Positions 1-31,800 of a DNA stretch of 64,000 nt are shown piece after piece (the first letter of the stretch is position 1; each line of letters starts with the position of its first letter). The notes beneath the pieces are model-generated. The model was not told the origin of the DNA. It saw only the letters and a program-made list of their open reading frames with translations, and searched no databases. This stretch comes from Paragorgia papillata (taxonomy: Eukaryota > Cnidaria > Anthozoa > Scleralcyonacea > Coralliidae), in assembly GCA_035771165.1 (NCBI GenBank), contig JAWNZC010000423.1:951001-1015000 (forward strand), read 5' to 3'. The position numbers and the translations under genes are program-made.

Positions 1-296
1 ACATTGTAAGATGTTACGCTAAAACGTACTGTATAGGCTACGTTTAAGTCGCTACGTTGTAAGACATACCAGGTCAGAAATGCGGATAACGGTGCAGTTT
101 ATCTAAGGATTTTTTCCGAAGAATTACCGAAAAACTGGCACTCGCTGATACAACGGTGCGACATATAGTTGAGAAAATACGGTAATTAAAAGCAATAAAA
201 TACATTACGATCAATTTCTCAAAGGAAAAACCCTCGATGCTGCAATTATGGGTTAACATAATTATAAAGAAAATAATCATACAAAAAGTATCTTAC

Positions 297-20363
<20,067 letters not shown>

Positions 20364-21194
20364 TTTGACACACGTCGACGCAAAAAAAGAATTAGACCCA
20401 GGACCTCTCGGTATAATGACGGCTATTTCCGATCTTTTCCCGACCTATTTCCGGGTGTACCAGTGATATGCGAGTGGGGAAAGCATTGTTTTTAATTTTG
20501 TTCGTGAAAACGAGGTCATAAATTGTTAAACGTTCATCAAGCTAAAATACTCGTAGGCTAATTTATGTGCGTGGTTCGGAGGAAGTAATTACATAAATTA
20601 AGCAAACTTGCACCTCGATTTTCTCTTATAGTTCCGTTTCAGCTTGCTTTTGAAATCCGATACGTATAATTGAAATGAACATTCCGAGCTTACGTTGCAA
20701 TGTTGCGAACTACGTTGCGAGGTAGATAGAAAAATTTAAGTCGGCAATTTGTTTCTGCTTAACCAAGTATCTATTATTATATTCTATACAACAAATAATC
20801 TTCTTCTTCGTGATGTTACCAAAGGAATTCAATTCAAAGCTTATTAAATTCGACGAACTTCACAACGAACTTCCGTACCAAGTTCCCAACCTTCCAACGA
20901 ATGTTGACAAACGAATTTCAAAAGCAAGCTGAAACTGACCTGTTTTCCAATTTTGAGTTCATAATTTTTGGCAAAAGAGCGCAGCCTTGAATTGGCCATT
21001 ATGCCATTTTGCCTTGCTTTAATACATTAATTACATTACTAAGCCTTTGTTCTATGGCAAAATAACACAATGATCAGTCCAAACCCAAAAGAGTGCAGCA
21101 GAACATGGTTCAGATTTTTCGTAGTTTCTCTCTAATATTTATCGTATGTGTTTCAATTTCCTAACACCTAAAATACTCTTAAAGGGCAACTATA
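20364..21194. other. upstream region of TMEM87
   Basis: Contains a long foldback at about 20625-20945 (GTTTCAGCTTGCTTTTGAAA and complement). No further gene or clear promoter element seen. Confidence 0.6.
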
Positions 21195-22394
21195 CAGGGG
21201 GTGGACAAAAAAAAGTGGCCCCCCACCAAAATATGGTTTTTTGGCTATAACTTTCAGAAGAGAGATAAAAATTTGGAAATCGATATGGTTCTACAATAAA
21301 TGTGTCGATATACGATTATATATGATCGCAAATCTTAATTGTAATCACGTTCTTATTGAAAATACACAAACGTTCAATAGTATTAAATAAGGATACCATG
21401 CCATATAGTTTCAGAATTATTTTACAAAATTGTTAAGTTTATTAACAAATCACGCTACAATAGTTCACATCTGTACACATGTGGTGACTCATCATATGAC
21501 TCATATGTGGTGACTCATCGCTCCAAACAACGCGTTTCCACTCATCAACTCTCCAACCAATATGCTCACGAGCAAATGATAAACGTAATAAACGATTCTT
21601 CTCACTCACGTATGGTTTCTTGGATTTCTTTCTCCACTTGATGTCTTTCTCATTGAGACGGCGCTGAATGGTTTTAGTGGAAACTTTGACACCAGTCTGA
21701 ACCTCTAATTCACCAGCTAGCTGTTTTTTGGTTGGGGTGCCTGCTTTAGAACGTTTAACAATAAAACGGTCACTTCGATCAGTGGTTTTACGTTTTCGTC
21801 CTGAACCAGGAGTACGACCACAATTACCACTCAATTTTAACTTGGCACAAAGTTTCTTTGCTGCAGAATAACTAAGGTTGATTTTTTTTGCTATTTGGCG
21901 AGCACTAACTCCAGCCTTAAGCATCCCAAGAATTTCATGATTCCTTCCAATTTTCTTCTGCGCTCTTTCTGTTTGGATTTCTTTAGTAGTCTTTCTATCC
22001 ATGTCACTTTAGGAGATAATTCTTTCCCAGAACGTCGAAAATAACAACATAAACCCGCTTTCTGACATAATTTGTACTGGAGCTATCCATTCAAATATTG
22101 TGGGACAATCACATTGATTTTCTATAGGGACTTTTGTGAGCTAAAGGGCCTAAGTATAAGTCGACATTGGAAGATAGGCACTGGGTTTCCTTAAGAATTT
22201 ATCAATAAAATCAATAAAATTGATGCGTTTCAAAAACCATTGCTTAAAACTATTATGTAACATCACATTTATTCAGATCTCGAAGAGGCCCTTCTACAAC
22301 ATAGGGTTTTCTACATTTTCTGCCACTTTGGAAATATCTCTACCCAATAAAACCATATTTTAGTGGGGGGCCACTTTTTTTTGTCCACCCCCTG
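21195..22394 (-). mobile_element. Tc1/mariner element, internally deleted
   Basis: The ends are inverted repeats of about 45 bp beginning CAGGGGGTGGACAAAAAAAA. They are flanked by TA at 21193-21194 and 22395-22396, the target duplication of this superfamily. The interior holds a broken transposase on the minus strand. Confidence 0.93.
21442..22002 (-). pseudogene. truncated Tc1-type transposase
   Basis: 186 codons begin MDRKTTKEIQTERAQ. Two helix-turn-helix regions are visible: ILGMLKAGVSARQIAKKI, then TKKQLAGELEVQTGVKVS. The catalytic domain starts at WKRVVWSDES, which carries the first Asp of the DDE/DDD triad. The frame then runs into a duplicated short sequence (GTGGTGACTCAT-type text at 21480-21510) and ends, so the second and third acidic residues are deleted. 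It cannot be catalytic. The element could move only with transposase supplied elsewhere. Confidence 0.9.
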
Positions 22395-22834
22395 TACGTT
22401 TCCAGGTTATTCTATCTTCCGTTAAAGTCGGGAAAGTTCAATCTAAAACCGAAGAAATAATTGAAACCAGTCATTCGGTTCCACTTTTATGAACTGTCTA
22501 AGTTTGAGTTTTTGCTCCTTTTGCTGAACTCGTGTGAACGACGACCGCGTCGAAAAAAAGACTGGTACTAGTATCTTGTGATGTCATACCGGTAACAAAC
22601 AACAAGGGGATTGGTTGTGATTGGTGGGTTTTACCGGTATGACGTCGAAGACAATAGAGTACCCATTCTCCTAGAAACGCGGTCATGCTTCAAGAGGACC
22701 TAAGAAGGCTTCGCTGATAAGTTCTTTCCATTACCTCGAAATTCATATTTTTCTTTACTTTTGCTAAGTTAGATGATAACCTTTTCAGAAGAAAATATAA
22801 CTTCAAAAGGTTTAGTTGACCTTTAAAAATCTGG

Positions 22835-25800
22835 CTATAAAAGTAACATGTTGATAAAACAAACTAAGCGATTGGACTGGTCCTTCGGGAACTTCTTCAT
22901 GAGCGATGCCTACAAAATTGAAGCAAACAGTATTTTTGGATTGTTATTCCGACAAGTACAAATCTTATAAAAGTAAAGTACTTCGTAAACAGTGAAAAAA
23001 TGCAATTTCCTCCCCCAGAAATATGCCTAACAACGCAATCAAGCTTCAAGAGGCCTAAAAACTAGGCTATTCACAAACCTTAATTTTATCGAGGAATGTC
23101 ACCCCTGCAAGCCAAGACTCTGTGAAGTCAACTGCATCTGGACTTCCTTTGTAATAAGAGCACACTTGACGCTAAACGTTACGAAATGAAAATAAACAAA
23201 GACCTTTTTTACCAAAATTATTTCACTGTATTGTAGAAAAGAATAGATAGATATTTAATAAAACTACATGGCAGCCTAAAAGGCTGAATTGCGTAGATTT
23301 TACAATCACAAAAGCTATGGTAATAGGAGAAAAACATGCACTACTATTTACAATATGTATATACAAAGATTAACATGCTAACCAGGTACAACTTAACAGT
23401 TCGACATCGATGGGATGAAAGTGTTTTGAAAACGTTTGGTATGAATTATTGGGAGAGTATAACTACGCTTGTGTCTTAAATTGTACTTTGGTTCGTTCTT
23501 AGGAGGTAATAGATTATGTAGTTTATGAGTATTATCTAATGTAACCAATTTAAATAGTCTTTTACACAGTTCTTGTCGTCGGTCGTATAAGGAGGTCAGG
23601 CCTGATAGTTTCAATCTTTGGTTATATTCTTCTCCTGGAAATATGATTGCCAATGATCGTTTCTGGACTTGTTCTAGATCGTTCTCTAAATATTTTGGTA
23701 GTGAATGGTGGAAGACTTCGGCTCCGTACTCGAGTGTTGGTCTTATGCAGGTGGAATAAAAGTTGACAATATCGGATATGGGGACACCAGCTCGTTTTAG
23801 TTGGGTGAGGCAGTACAACCGTTTGTTGGCTTTTTTAACAGTCTCGCTGATATGGTGGGTCCACTGTAGGGTCTCCGAGATTGTTAACCCTAATATCTTT
23901 GCATGGTCAACAACTTGCAGTTGATGGTTGTTGATTGATATTGGGTCAAACTGATCCTTTTGCTGCTTAAAATCAATCCGGAGTTCTTTACATTTATCTG
24001 GATTTAGCTGCAGTTTATTAAGCAGTGACCAGTTATCAACAGAGGATGCTGCTTGTTGGGTACGACTGTGAGAGCCTTTGGGAACGACTTCCGATATTGT
24101 GGTGTCATCAACGTATTTCCAGTTACCATGAATGTCATCAACGCGTAGGTCGTTGATCATTAGTAAAAATAACCAGGGCCCTAGCTTCGTCCCTTGAGGC
24201 ACGCCTGACCGGACATGTTCCCACTGTGAGTAAGAGTTGGAGAGTTTTACTCTTTGATATCTGTTTTTCAGGAAATCGATAACCCAACAACAGATGTTGT
24301 GTGGTATCGGTAGACTTTGGATTTTCTTAACTAGGATATGATGGTCTATGAGATCAAAGGCTTTTCTATAGTCAAACAGGGTAATCCTTACTGCTGCACC
24401 GGTGCTATCAGTAGCTTGTGACCATTGGTGAATCATGGAAATTAGTGCTTGAATTGTGGAGGATTTAGGTATGGCACCGTATTGGTTGGGGTCAATCACT
24501 TTAAGAACAGCTGGTGCGATGTACGTCTTAACAATGAATTCTTCAGCAACTTTTGAGATGGTAGGTGTCAAGGAAATTGGTCGAAGATTTTTGTTTATGT
24601 CCGTAACAGGTTTCGTCTTAGGAATGGGGATAACGTTTGCAAATTTCCAAGCAGGTGGTAATTTCTGCTCTTTGTATGAACTATTGAGGATAGAACAAAT
24701 TGGTTCAGATAGGATTTCAGCGTATTGCTTTAGTACCCAGTTTGGGATTTCGTCCGGGCCGCATGCTTTGCGGGGATTCAGTTTTTGGAGAACTTTGCAA
24801 GTTATATGTTCAGTAAGTTCGAAAACTTCATTATCGGGATGGTTGTACTCAGCAGAAGCTGGGTTATTGGTGAGTGGCTGGTATTCCTGCATGGGTTTTA
24901 GGAATGCTGCGTTTATCTTGTTAGCGACAGACAAGGGGTTTCTTGTATCAACATGGTCAGTGTGTATTTGAGAGAGGAGGTTTTCTGAATTGGAAGTAGG
25001 CTGCATGCCGGATATTCGCTTCACTTCATTCCACCAGGCAGATGGTTTGGTGTGTTTGAGGTGGTTTACTTTTAGTGAAAAATACTTGCTTCTCAAACTT
25101 TTTCTTTCGCGGTTGACTTGGTTGCGGTAATATCGGTAGAGGGTAGTGTCATTATTAGCGAAAGCTCGTTGGCGACGTTTAATCAGGTTTTTAAATTCTA
25201 CTGTTAGCCATGGGGGGTTGTTACAATGAAGTTTATGCTCATTGAGAGGCATTATTAAATCCATGCCGGTTTTGATGATGGTTTGAAACAGCTTGTCTTT
25301 TCCTTCGCAGTTATTTTCGTGTTTTATAATGTCCCAATCAAACGCGCTCAAATATCTTCCAAGTTCTTGTCTGCGACTAGGTCTTGTATCTCTTCGGGTT
25401 ACGATTTTCTTACCATTGGAAAATGTATTGTATCTATCCATTCATTCATCCATCATTCATTTGTTCCTTCCTTCCTTCCTTCCTCCTTTCCCTCCCTCCC
25501 TCCTTTCTTTCCTTCCTTCCTTCCTTCCTTCCTTCCTTCCTTCCTTCCTTCCTTCCTTCCTTCCTTCCTTCCTTCCTTCCTTCCTTCCTTCCTTCCTTCC
25601 TTCCTTCCTTCCTTCCTTCCTTCCTTCCTTCCTTCCTTCCTTCCTTCCTTCCTTCCTTCCTTCCTTCCTTCCTTCCTTCTTTCCTCCATCTATCCATCCC
25701 AACAAACTAGTCCGTCCATTCATCAACTCCAACAAATCACTCTGTATATTCATCTGTCCATTTACTCATTAAACCAGAAGTCTCAACGAAATTCGTTGCT

Positions 25801-28800
25801 CTTTGAATAGGATCCACAAAAATTACTGTGCGTTGATAATGTAACTCCGAACATTTCAGCTCAGCTGCCCTGCAAACCCTGTATTCAATATCTGTCCGTC
25901 CTTTCAGCAGCAATAATGAACCAGGCAACAACTTACCATTTCAGTGAGGAGATCGTCGGTAAGTAAGCCGCTCTGTTGAATACTGAAGTTCATCGCCATC
26001 GGTAGTGGATAACCCGGGGTTAAGGTGTTTCTAGCGCTATCTGACTGAACCCAAAATGCTTTAACCACAGACTCTCGCGATGAAAGATGCGGATCATAAG
26101 GAGCTATAGAAAAGAAGATTAAAAAACCCAATAGTTAAATAGCTAAAGCCTAATAATAATAAGGCGTTACTCCGAGTGACGAACCATATCGGACAAGTAG
26201 AGAAAACTCTACTTGACCTGGCTGCGATTCGAATCCGCGAGCTTCGGTTTACTAGTCCGATGCTCTATCAACTGAGGCGTGAGCTACTGGTGAAGTTGGG
26301 AGTTGAAGGTCGAATGATAGTACTTAGGCTATGATTGAAGACTGTTGATAGATAGTGAAGAAACTAGTTTGTTTCGAAATATCAAATAGCCTAAGTACTA
26401 TCATTCGACCTTCAGCTTCCAACTTGACCTGTAGCTCAGTTGGTAGAGCATTGGACTAGTAAACCGAAGGTCGCGGGTTCGAATCGCAGCCAGGCCAAGT
26501 AGAGTTTTCTCTCTACTTGTCCAGTATGGTTCGTCACTTGGAGTAACACCTTATTATTCTCCACCCGAGTTCATTGTCCCACAATAATCATTCGAATTAC
26601 TGTAGTTAAAGCCTGTATTGGCTACAGCTTTCTGGGGTATACAGTATACTATACTTTTTACTTACAGACAATAAAACCAAGACATGGTTCATACGTAGAT
26701 TTTTCCAACTTTAAACACTTCTGGTAATGTTGCTGGGCAGCGATATCTCGAACCGAAGGATCTGGTTGGTATGTCGGGTGACTGTGATACCACCCTACCA
26801 CAACTAAATCACGAGCTTTCATGGCCAGTCGGATCTATAGAGAAAAAATAGACAAAAGAAGAACTTGAGTATAAAGTTGGATTCCCACTATAGGCGTAAA
26901 AATGTCGCGCGCTTGAATTTTTCTTTTGTTACTATATAAACTCACAAAACAAAAAAAGCCAAGGGCACGACGTTTTTACGTTTTATAATAAAGTAAATGG
27001 TTTGTAGGATTAGTATATGTTTGTGAAAATTGATCGTCTAAGGCTAATGTAGTCTTGAGAAAGATTGTTGTTCATGTTAGTGACTGACGTTTTGACGGCC
27101 TCAGCGGCGGTCATCTTCAGAGTCAAGTGACCGCCGCTGAGGCCGGTGAAACGTCAGTGACTAACATCAACAATAGTCTTTCTCAAGACTACACTAACCT
27201 AAACGATCAATTTTTGTGAACCCTCTAATATATAACAAAGATAGGCACCTGTTCTTCCACTGTTTCGGCGTTTTTCTGATTAGCAAATCTACACTTCACT
27301 GGGAAAGCTTGTACAACTTGGACGTCTAAAACGTAACAGATAAAATAGGGCCTGTCTACAAAAAGGTAGGGTTACCCTAGCACCCCCGGTCAAAGATAGC
27401 CCGGGTTTACAAGCAAAATGTCACAGGTATGTACTAAGGTCACCCTGCTGCCCAGGTCAACTTCATTAGACGTGGTTACCAAGCACTAATAACAAGGCAA
27501 GAAGCCTGGAACTGGGTAACACTGGGTTACCATGTTGTTTTTTTGTTTGTCGTGTTTACAAGGACGCAGGGTAACCCGGGTGCTAGGGTAACCCTAGCCT
27601 GGTACCCTGGCCCAATCAAAGAATATGGGCCAGGTAACCACTAAGAACTTCTGCTTTCCTATTGGTTGAAATTTTCGCGCGTTTTTAGTGGCTGAGTAAA
27701 ACTGCAACCGTCATAAGTGGATTTAGCCCTGATGACGCGAGAATGAAATTAGTGGTTACCTGGCCCATAATTCTTTTGAAATTGGGCCAGGGTACCAGGC
27801 TACCTCCTTATAAACAGGCCCTTAGTCGGCGTTAGAGTCGGTTACAAATGAGTGAAAGGGTTAAAATCCCATTCCGTTGTGTCGATCAGAACTTACATTG
27901 CGTATCACGGTTCCAGTGACCACCCAAATAACCAACCACTTCACTGGTTGTCAGGTGACAGTGCAAATCCTGGCGATAATGTAAAGTAGGGAAAGAAAGA
28001 AAATAAGACAGATGAATACAATGAAAAGGGAAAAGAATAAAGAAAAAGAGAAGTGAAACAAAACCAAACCCCGAGCAAACTTACCATCAACATGAGAGTG
28101 TTAGTGTTGATAGAGACGGTGAAAGGCTGCGTCTTTTTCAAATTGGCAAAGTTCAAGCATTCTACCAAAGTCTGAGGATTACTGGCAAAGGTAAGATTAA
28201 ATACTTCAAGCGTTCGAAGCACAGGAGAGATCAACTACAACTCTACATTAGTTTCCAGCTCGACAACGGGGTCATGCCCAAGCGGTCACCCATCCAAGTA
28301 CTAACCCCGTCTAACCAGGCTTAACTTTTTGGTGAGAGCATAGTCAATCGAGATATGGTCTGGAAACTCAGCTAAAGTCTTTGGTCTATCTTTTTGTTCA
28401 CCTTTATGCATTTTTGTGCACGGTGCACGGTCACTGAACACATTGTATTTTAGTATAATGAACGAATTGTCCAATAGCAACGTTTCAGTTCAATCACTCA
28501 ACCGTGTTATTTAAATATTAATAAACCTAAAACAAAGGATGTGCACGGTGTAAGGTACGGTTCAACATAAAATCCCAGCTCATTATAGGCGCTTTGAAGT
28601 TTGCCGAGTTTCCAGACCATATCTCGATTGACTATGATAAAACCAAAGTCTTGACTGGTCATTGTGCCATTTTACCTTAAAACAATGGTCAGCTGGCATT
28701 GTTCTACAATACTCAGCCATTGTTCTATTGCAAAATGGCACAATGGCCAGTCGAAACCATGCCTTACCTATCTTGCCGCACTTCTGAAACATTCACACTT

Positions 28801-31800
28801 GTTCTTGGCCAAGAGACCAGTTTCGTCTTTCGAGAGGAGGTAAATGACGATAAGTCGGCCAAGTCTACAAAAACATGCATGGACATTGGTGATAGTGCCA
28901 ACATTTACACTCTGACGTTTCTATAGTCAGAGCCCTTGGAAACGGACTCAGCATTTCATGTAATTATATATACTGTATATATCTGACAGCATTAACATCA
29001 TTAATTAGATCATTATACTCTAGACTAGTTAAGGTTAAAATGCATGAAGCTTCGACTCGGGCTTCGACTCGGGCTTCGACTCCCTCACTACTGAAGTGAT
29101 CTTAGTTGATCAAATGATTTTACTTGTCCAGTGGCCACGTTTAGGAGTGATTAAGGCTTAAGCCAGATACAGTACAATGTTATAGTTTTTCATTTTACGC
29201 AACATACACAATAATTAAAGTATAGCCAAACCATTCACCTGACTGACTTGACGACTGTGCCTCCTGTTTGTTACTGGCTTTCGATGGTGGTGCTGTTACG
29301 TTACTTTTCCGTTGGCTCTCCTGTAAACGTTCTCTATTAAAATTAATGTGAAAAACCAAAGTCAGTTTCTAAGCACATGTTAAAGTGTCTATGAAGTGAA
29401 AATGGCACTTTTGTTGTTTTAGTCAACAGAGGAGCATGGCGAGGGCACCCACGGAATATTTCAAGATAATTTGGAGTATAGTGACTGTTCTCGTGTTATG
29501 AACTCCCAAAGTCTGCCCTGGTTAGTACGCTTTAGAAGAAATTTGAACTTCTTGGTATAAACAATGCCTTATGAATTACTCTGAAAAGATTTCTGAGCCC
29601 CAGACAGGGTTCCAACCTGCAGCCTTCTAATGACCGGTTAGACGCTCTAACGGCTAACCATTGAGCCACAGATGGAGAGCTAAGGGTTGCAAATTCATAC
29701 TCATGTGAGTACTTGAGTTTGACGAACGTCTACCAATCGTCTGTTACATTACACCAGACTACATACAACGTATCATAATGCCTTAAGCCCTAATCAAACG
29801 AGAACGCAAGTCATCGCAAGTTGGCAGTCACGCTATCTCATCCAGCCGCTCTGAATAGTTTCCCGAAAATATCATGTACCGTGACAAAGTTAAAACTTGT
29901 TTAAAACACTCATGAAACCTTTATTTTGTTAATTGGGGTGTTCAAACGACCGCCACAGAAATTCTGACTACCAACTTGCGATGACTTGCGTTTTCGTTTG
30001 ATCTTTAAGCCGGTTTTCCACTGGGCGATTTTTTTCGCGCGAAGCGACTTTCTTTTGTTCGAATTCAATAGATTTCTGATTAGTTCCAGCTCAGAGCTCA
30101 TGAGACAAAAGAAAAAGTCGCTTCGCGCGAAAAAAAGTCGCCTAGTGGAAAACCGGCTTTATGATGTACGCTGATATGGCTCATTAATGCTAAAATCCAT
30201 TGTTCCATTTGTGTAGGTCATACGGTATTGTTACTGAGAGCTAAAATTTTTACAGAAATGAAATAGCCATGGCAAACTTTGAGACTTAATGGCTCGAAGA
30301 CTATACATCAGATTCTCTTGAAATTTTCAGTGAATGCTTCTACCCAACCTCGTCCCCAGGGCCATTGTTTTTTTGGGGGGACTGGGCCAAGATGGCGGCC
30401 CAGCCACACAAATGGCCCTGGGGACGAGGTTGTGATGTGGCCTGGTACCCTGGCCCAATCAAAGAATATGGGCCAGGTAACCACTAATCTCATTCTCGCG
30501 TCATCAGGGCTAAATCCACTTATGACGATTGCAGTTTTACTCATAGCCACTAAAAACGCGCGAAATTTCAACCAATAGGAAAGCAGAAGTCTTTAGTGGT
30601 TACCTGGCCCATATTTCTTTTGAAATTGGGTCAGGGTACCAGGCTAGTTGTGATGTAGCCTGGTAACCACTAAAGACTTCTGCTTTCCTATTGGTTAAAA
30701 TTTCGCGCGTTTTTAGTGGCTATGAGTAAAACTGCAATCGTCATAAGTGGATTTAGCCCTGATGACGCGAGAATGAGATTAGTGGTTACCTGGCCCTTAT
30801 TTCTTTTGAAATTGGGCCAGGGTACCAGGCTAGTTGTGATGCAGCTCCTCTGTTTATTAAACTAAAAACTTTCTCTGACTTATGGTTATAGTGACGTACT
30901 TTCTGGATTGTCGCTGAGCTTTATTTTTAAGTTTCTGTGATTCCTTTTTGGAAGTGGACTGGATTTTTGTAAGAGATGGTGTAGAAGAAGTGGTGTTTTT
31001 GGCTTGCTTTCCTTGGCTTGTGTCAGGAGAAGATAAAGGCGGAGCTTGTCCTGCAGATTGGGACGCAGCTGAGGAAACGGTTGAGGTTGCTTCTGTTTTT
31101 GTTTTTGAAGCAGGAAACGAAAGAGCAGGGGAAGAAGCAGCTGGTTTCTTTACTGAAGGAGTGTTCTAAAAATGATATGGGACATTATGTTTCAAGTTAT
31201 TGTACACTCTGCACTACACTGTACTGTACTGCACTGCACTGTACTGTATTGCACTATACTGTACTGCACTGTACTGTACTGCACTGTATGGTACTGCACT
31301 GTATTGTACCATACTGTACTGTACTATATTGTACTGTACTGCACTGTATTGTACTGCACTGTATTGTATTGTACTGTATTGTACTGTACTTTATTGTACT
31401 GTATTGTACTGTACCATACTGCACTGCACTGTATTGCACTATACTGTACTGTAGTACTGCACTGTACTGTACTGCACTGCACTGTACTGCACTGCACTGT
31501 ACTGTACTGTAATGTACTGTATTGTACTGTACCATGTACTGTACATGTGGAATGAAATGCAAATTTACAGATAGCCAGTTCCTTACTGGGGATGCTGATT
31601 TATTAGAGTGAAATAAAGGTCTTTGTTGCCGAAACCAAGTGGTCTTAAACTGATCCAATTTCTTCCCTTTATACTTCACCTGAAACAAACCACAAACAAG
31701 CAATATAAATATAGGTCTATGATGTGCAATACATATACTGTATGGTGACTATAAGTAATACCAGTATTATGTATATACAGTAGTAATGGGAGGGCCACAA

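Noticed and set aside
24456..24971. 171-codon plus-strand frame
   Set aside because: Antisense shadow of the LINE reverse transcriptase.
25283..25810. Long Pro/Ser/Phe and Lys/Glu/Gly open frames
   Set aside because: TTCC microsatellite read in several frames.
26430..26500. tRNA-Thr (AGT) gene
   Set aside because: A and B boxes are good, but the T stem does not pair and the unit is part of a repeated SINE-like hairpin.
30948..31169. Plus frame of 73 codons
   Set aside because: Antisense of MPND exon 4, which has correct splice sites and phase.
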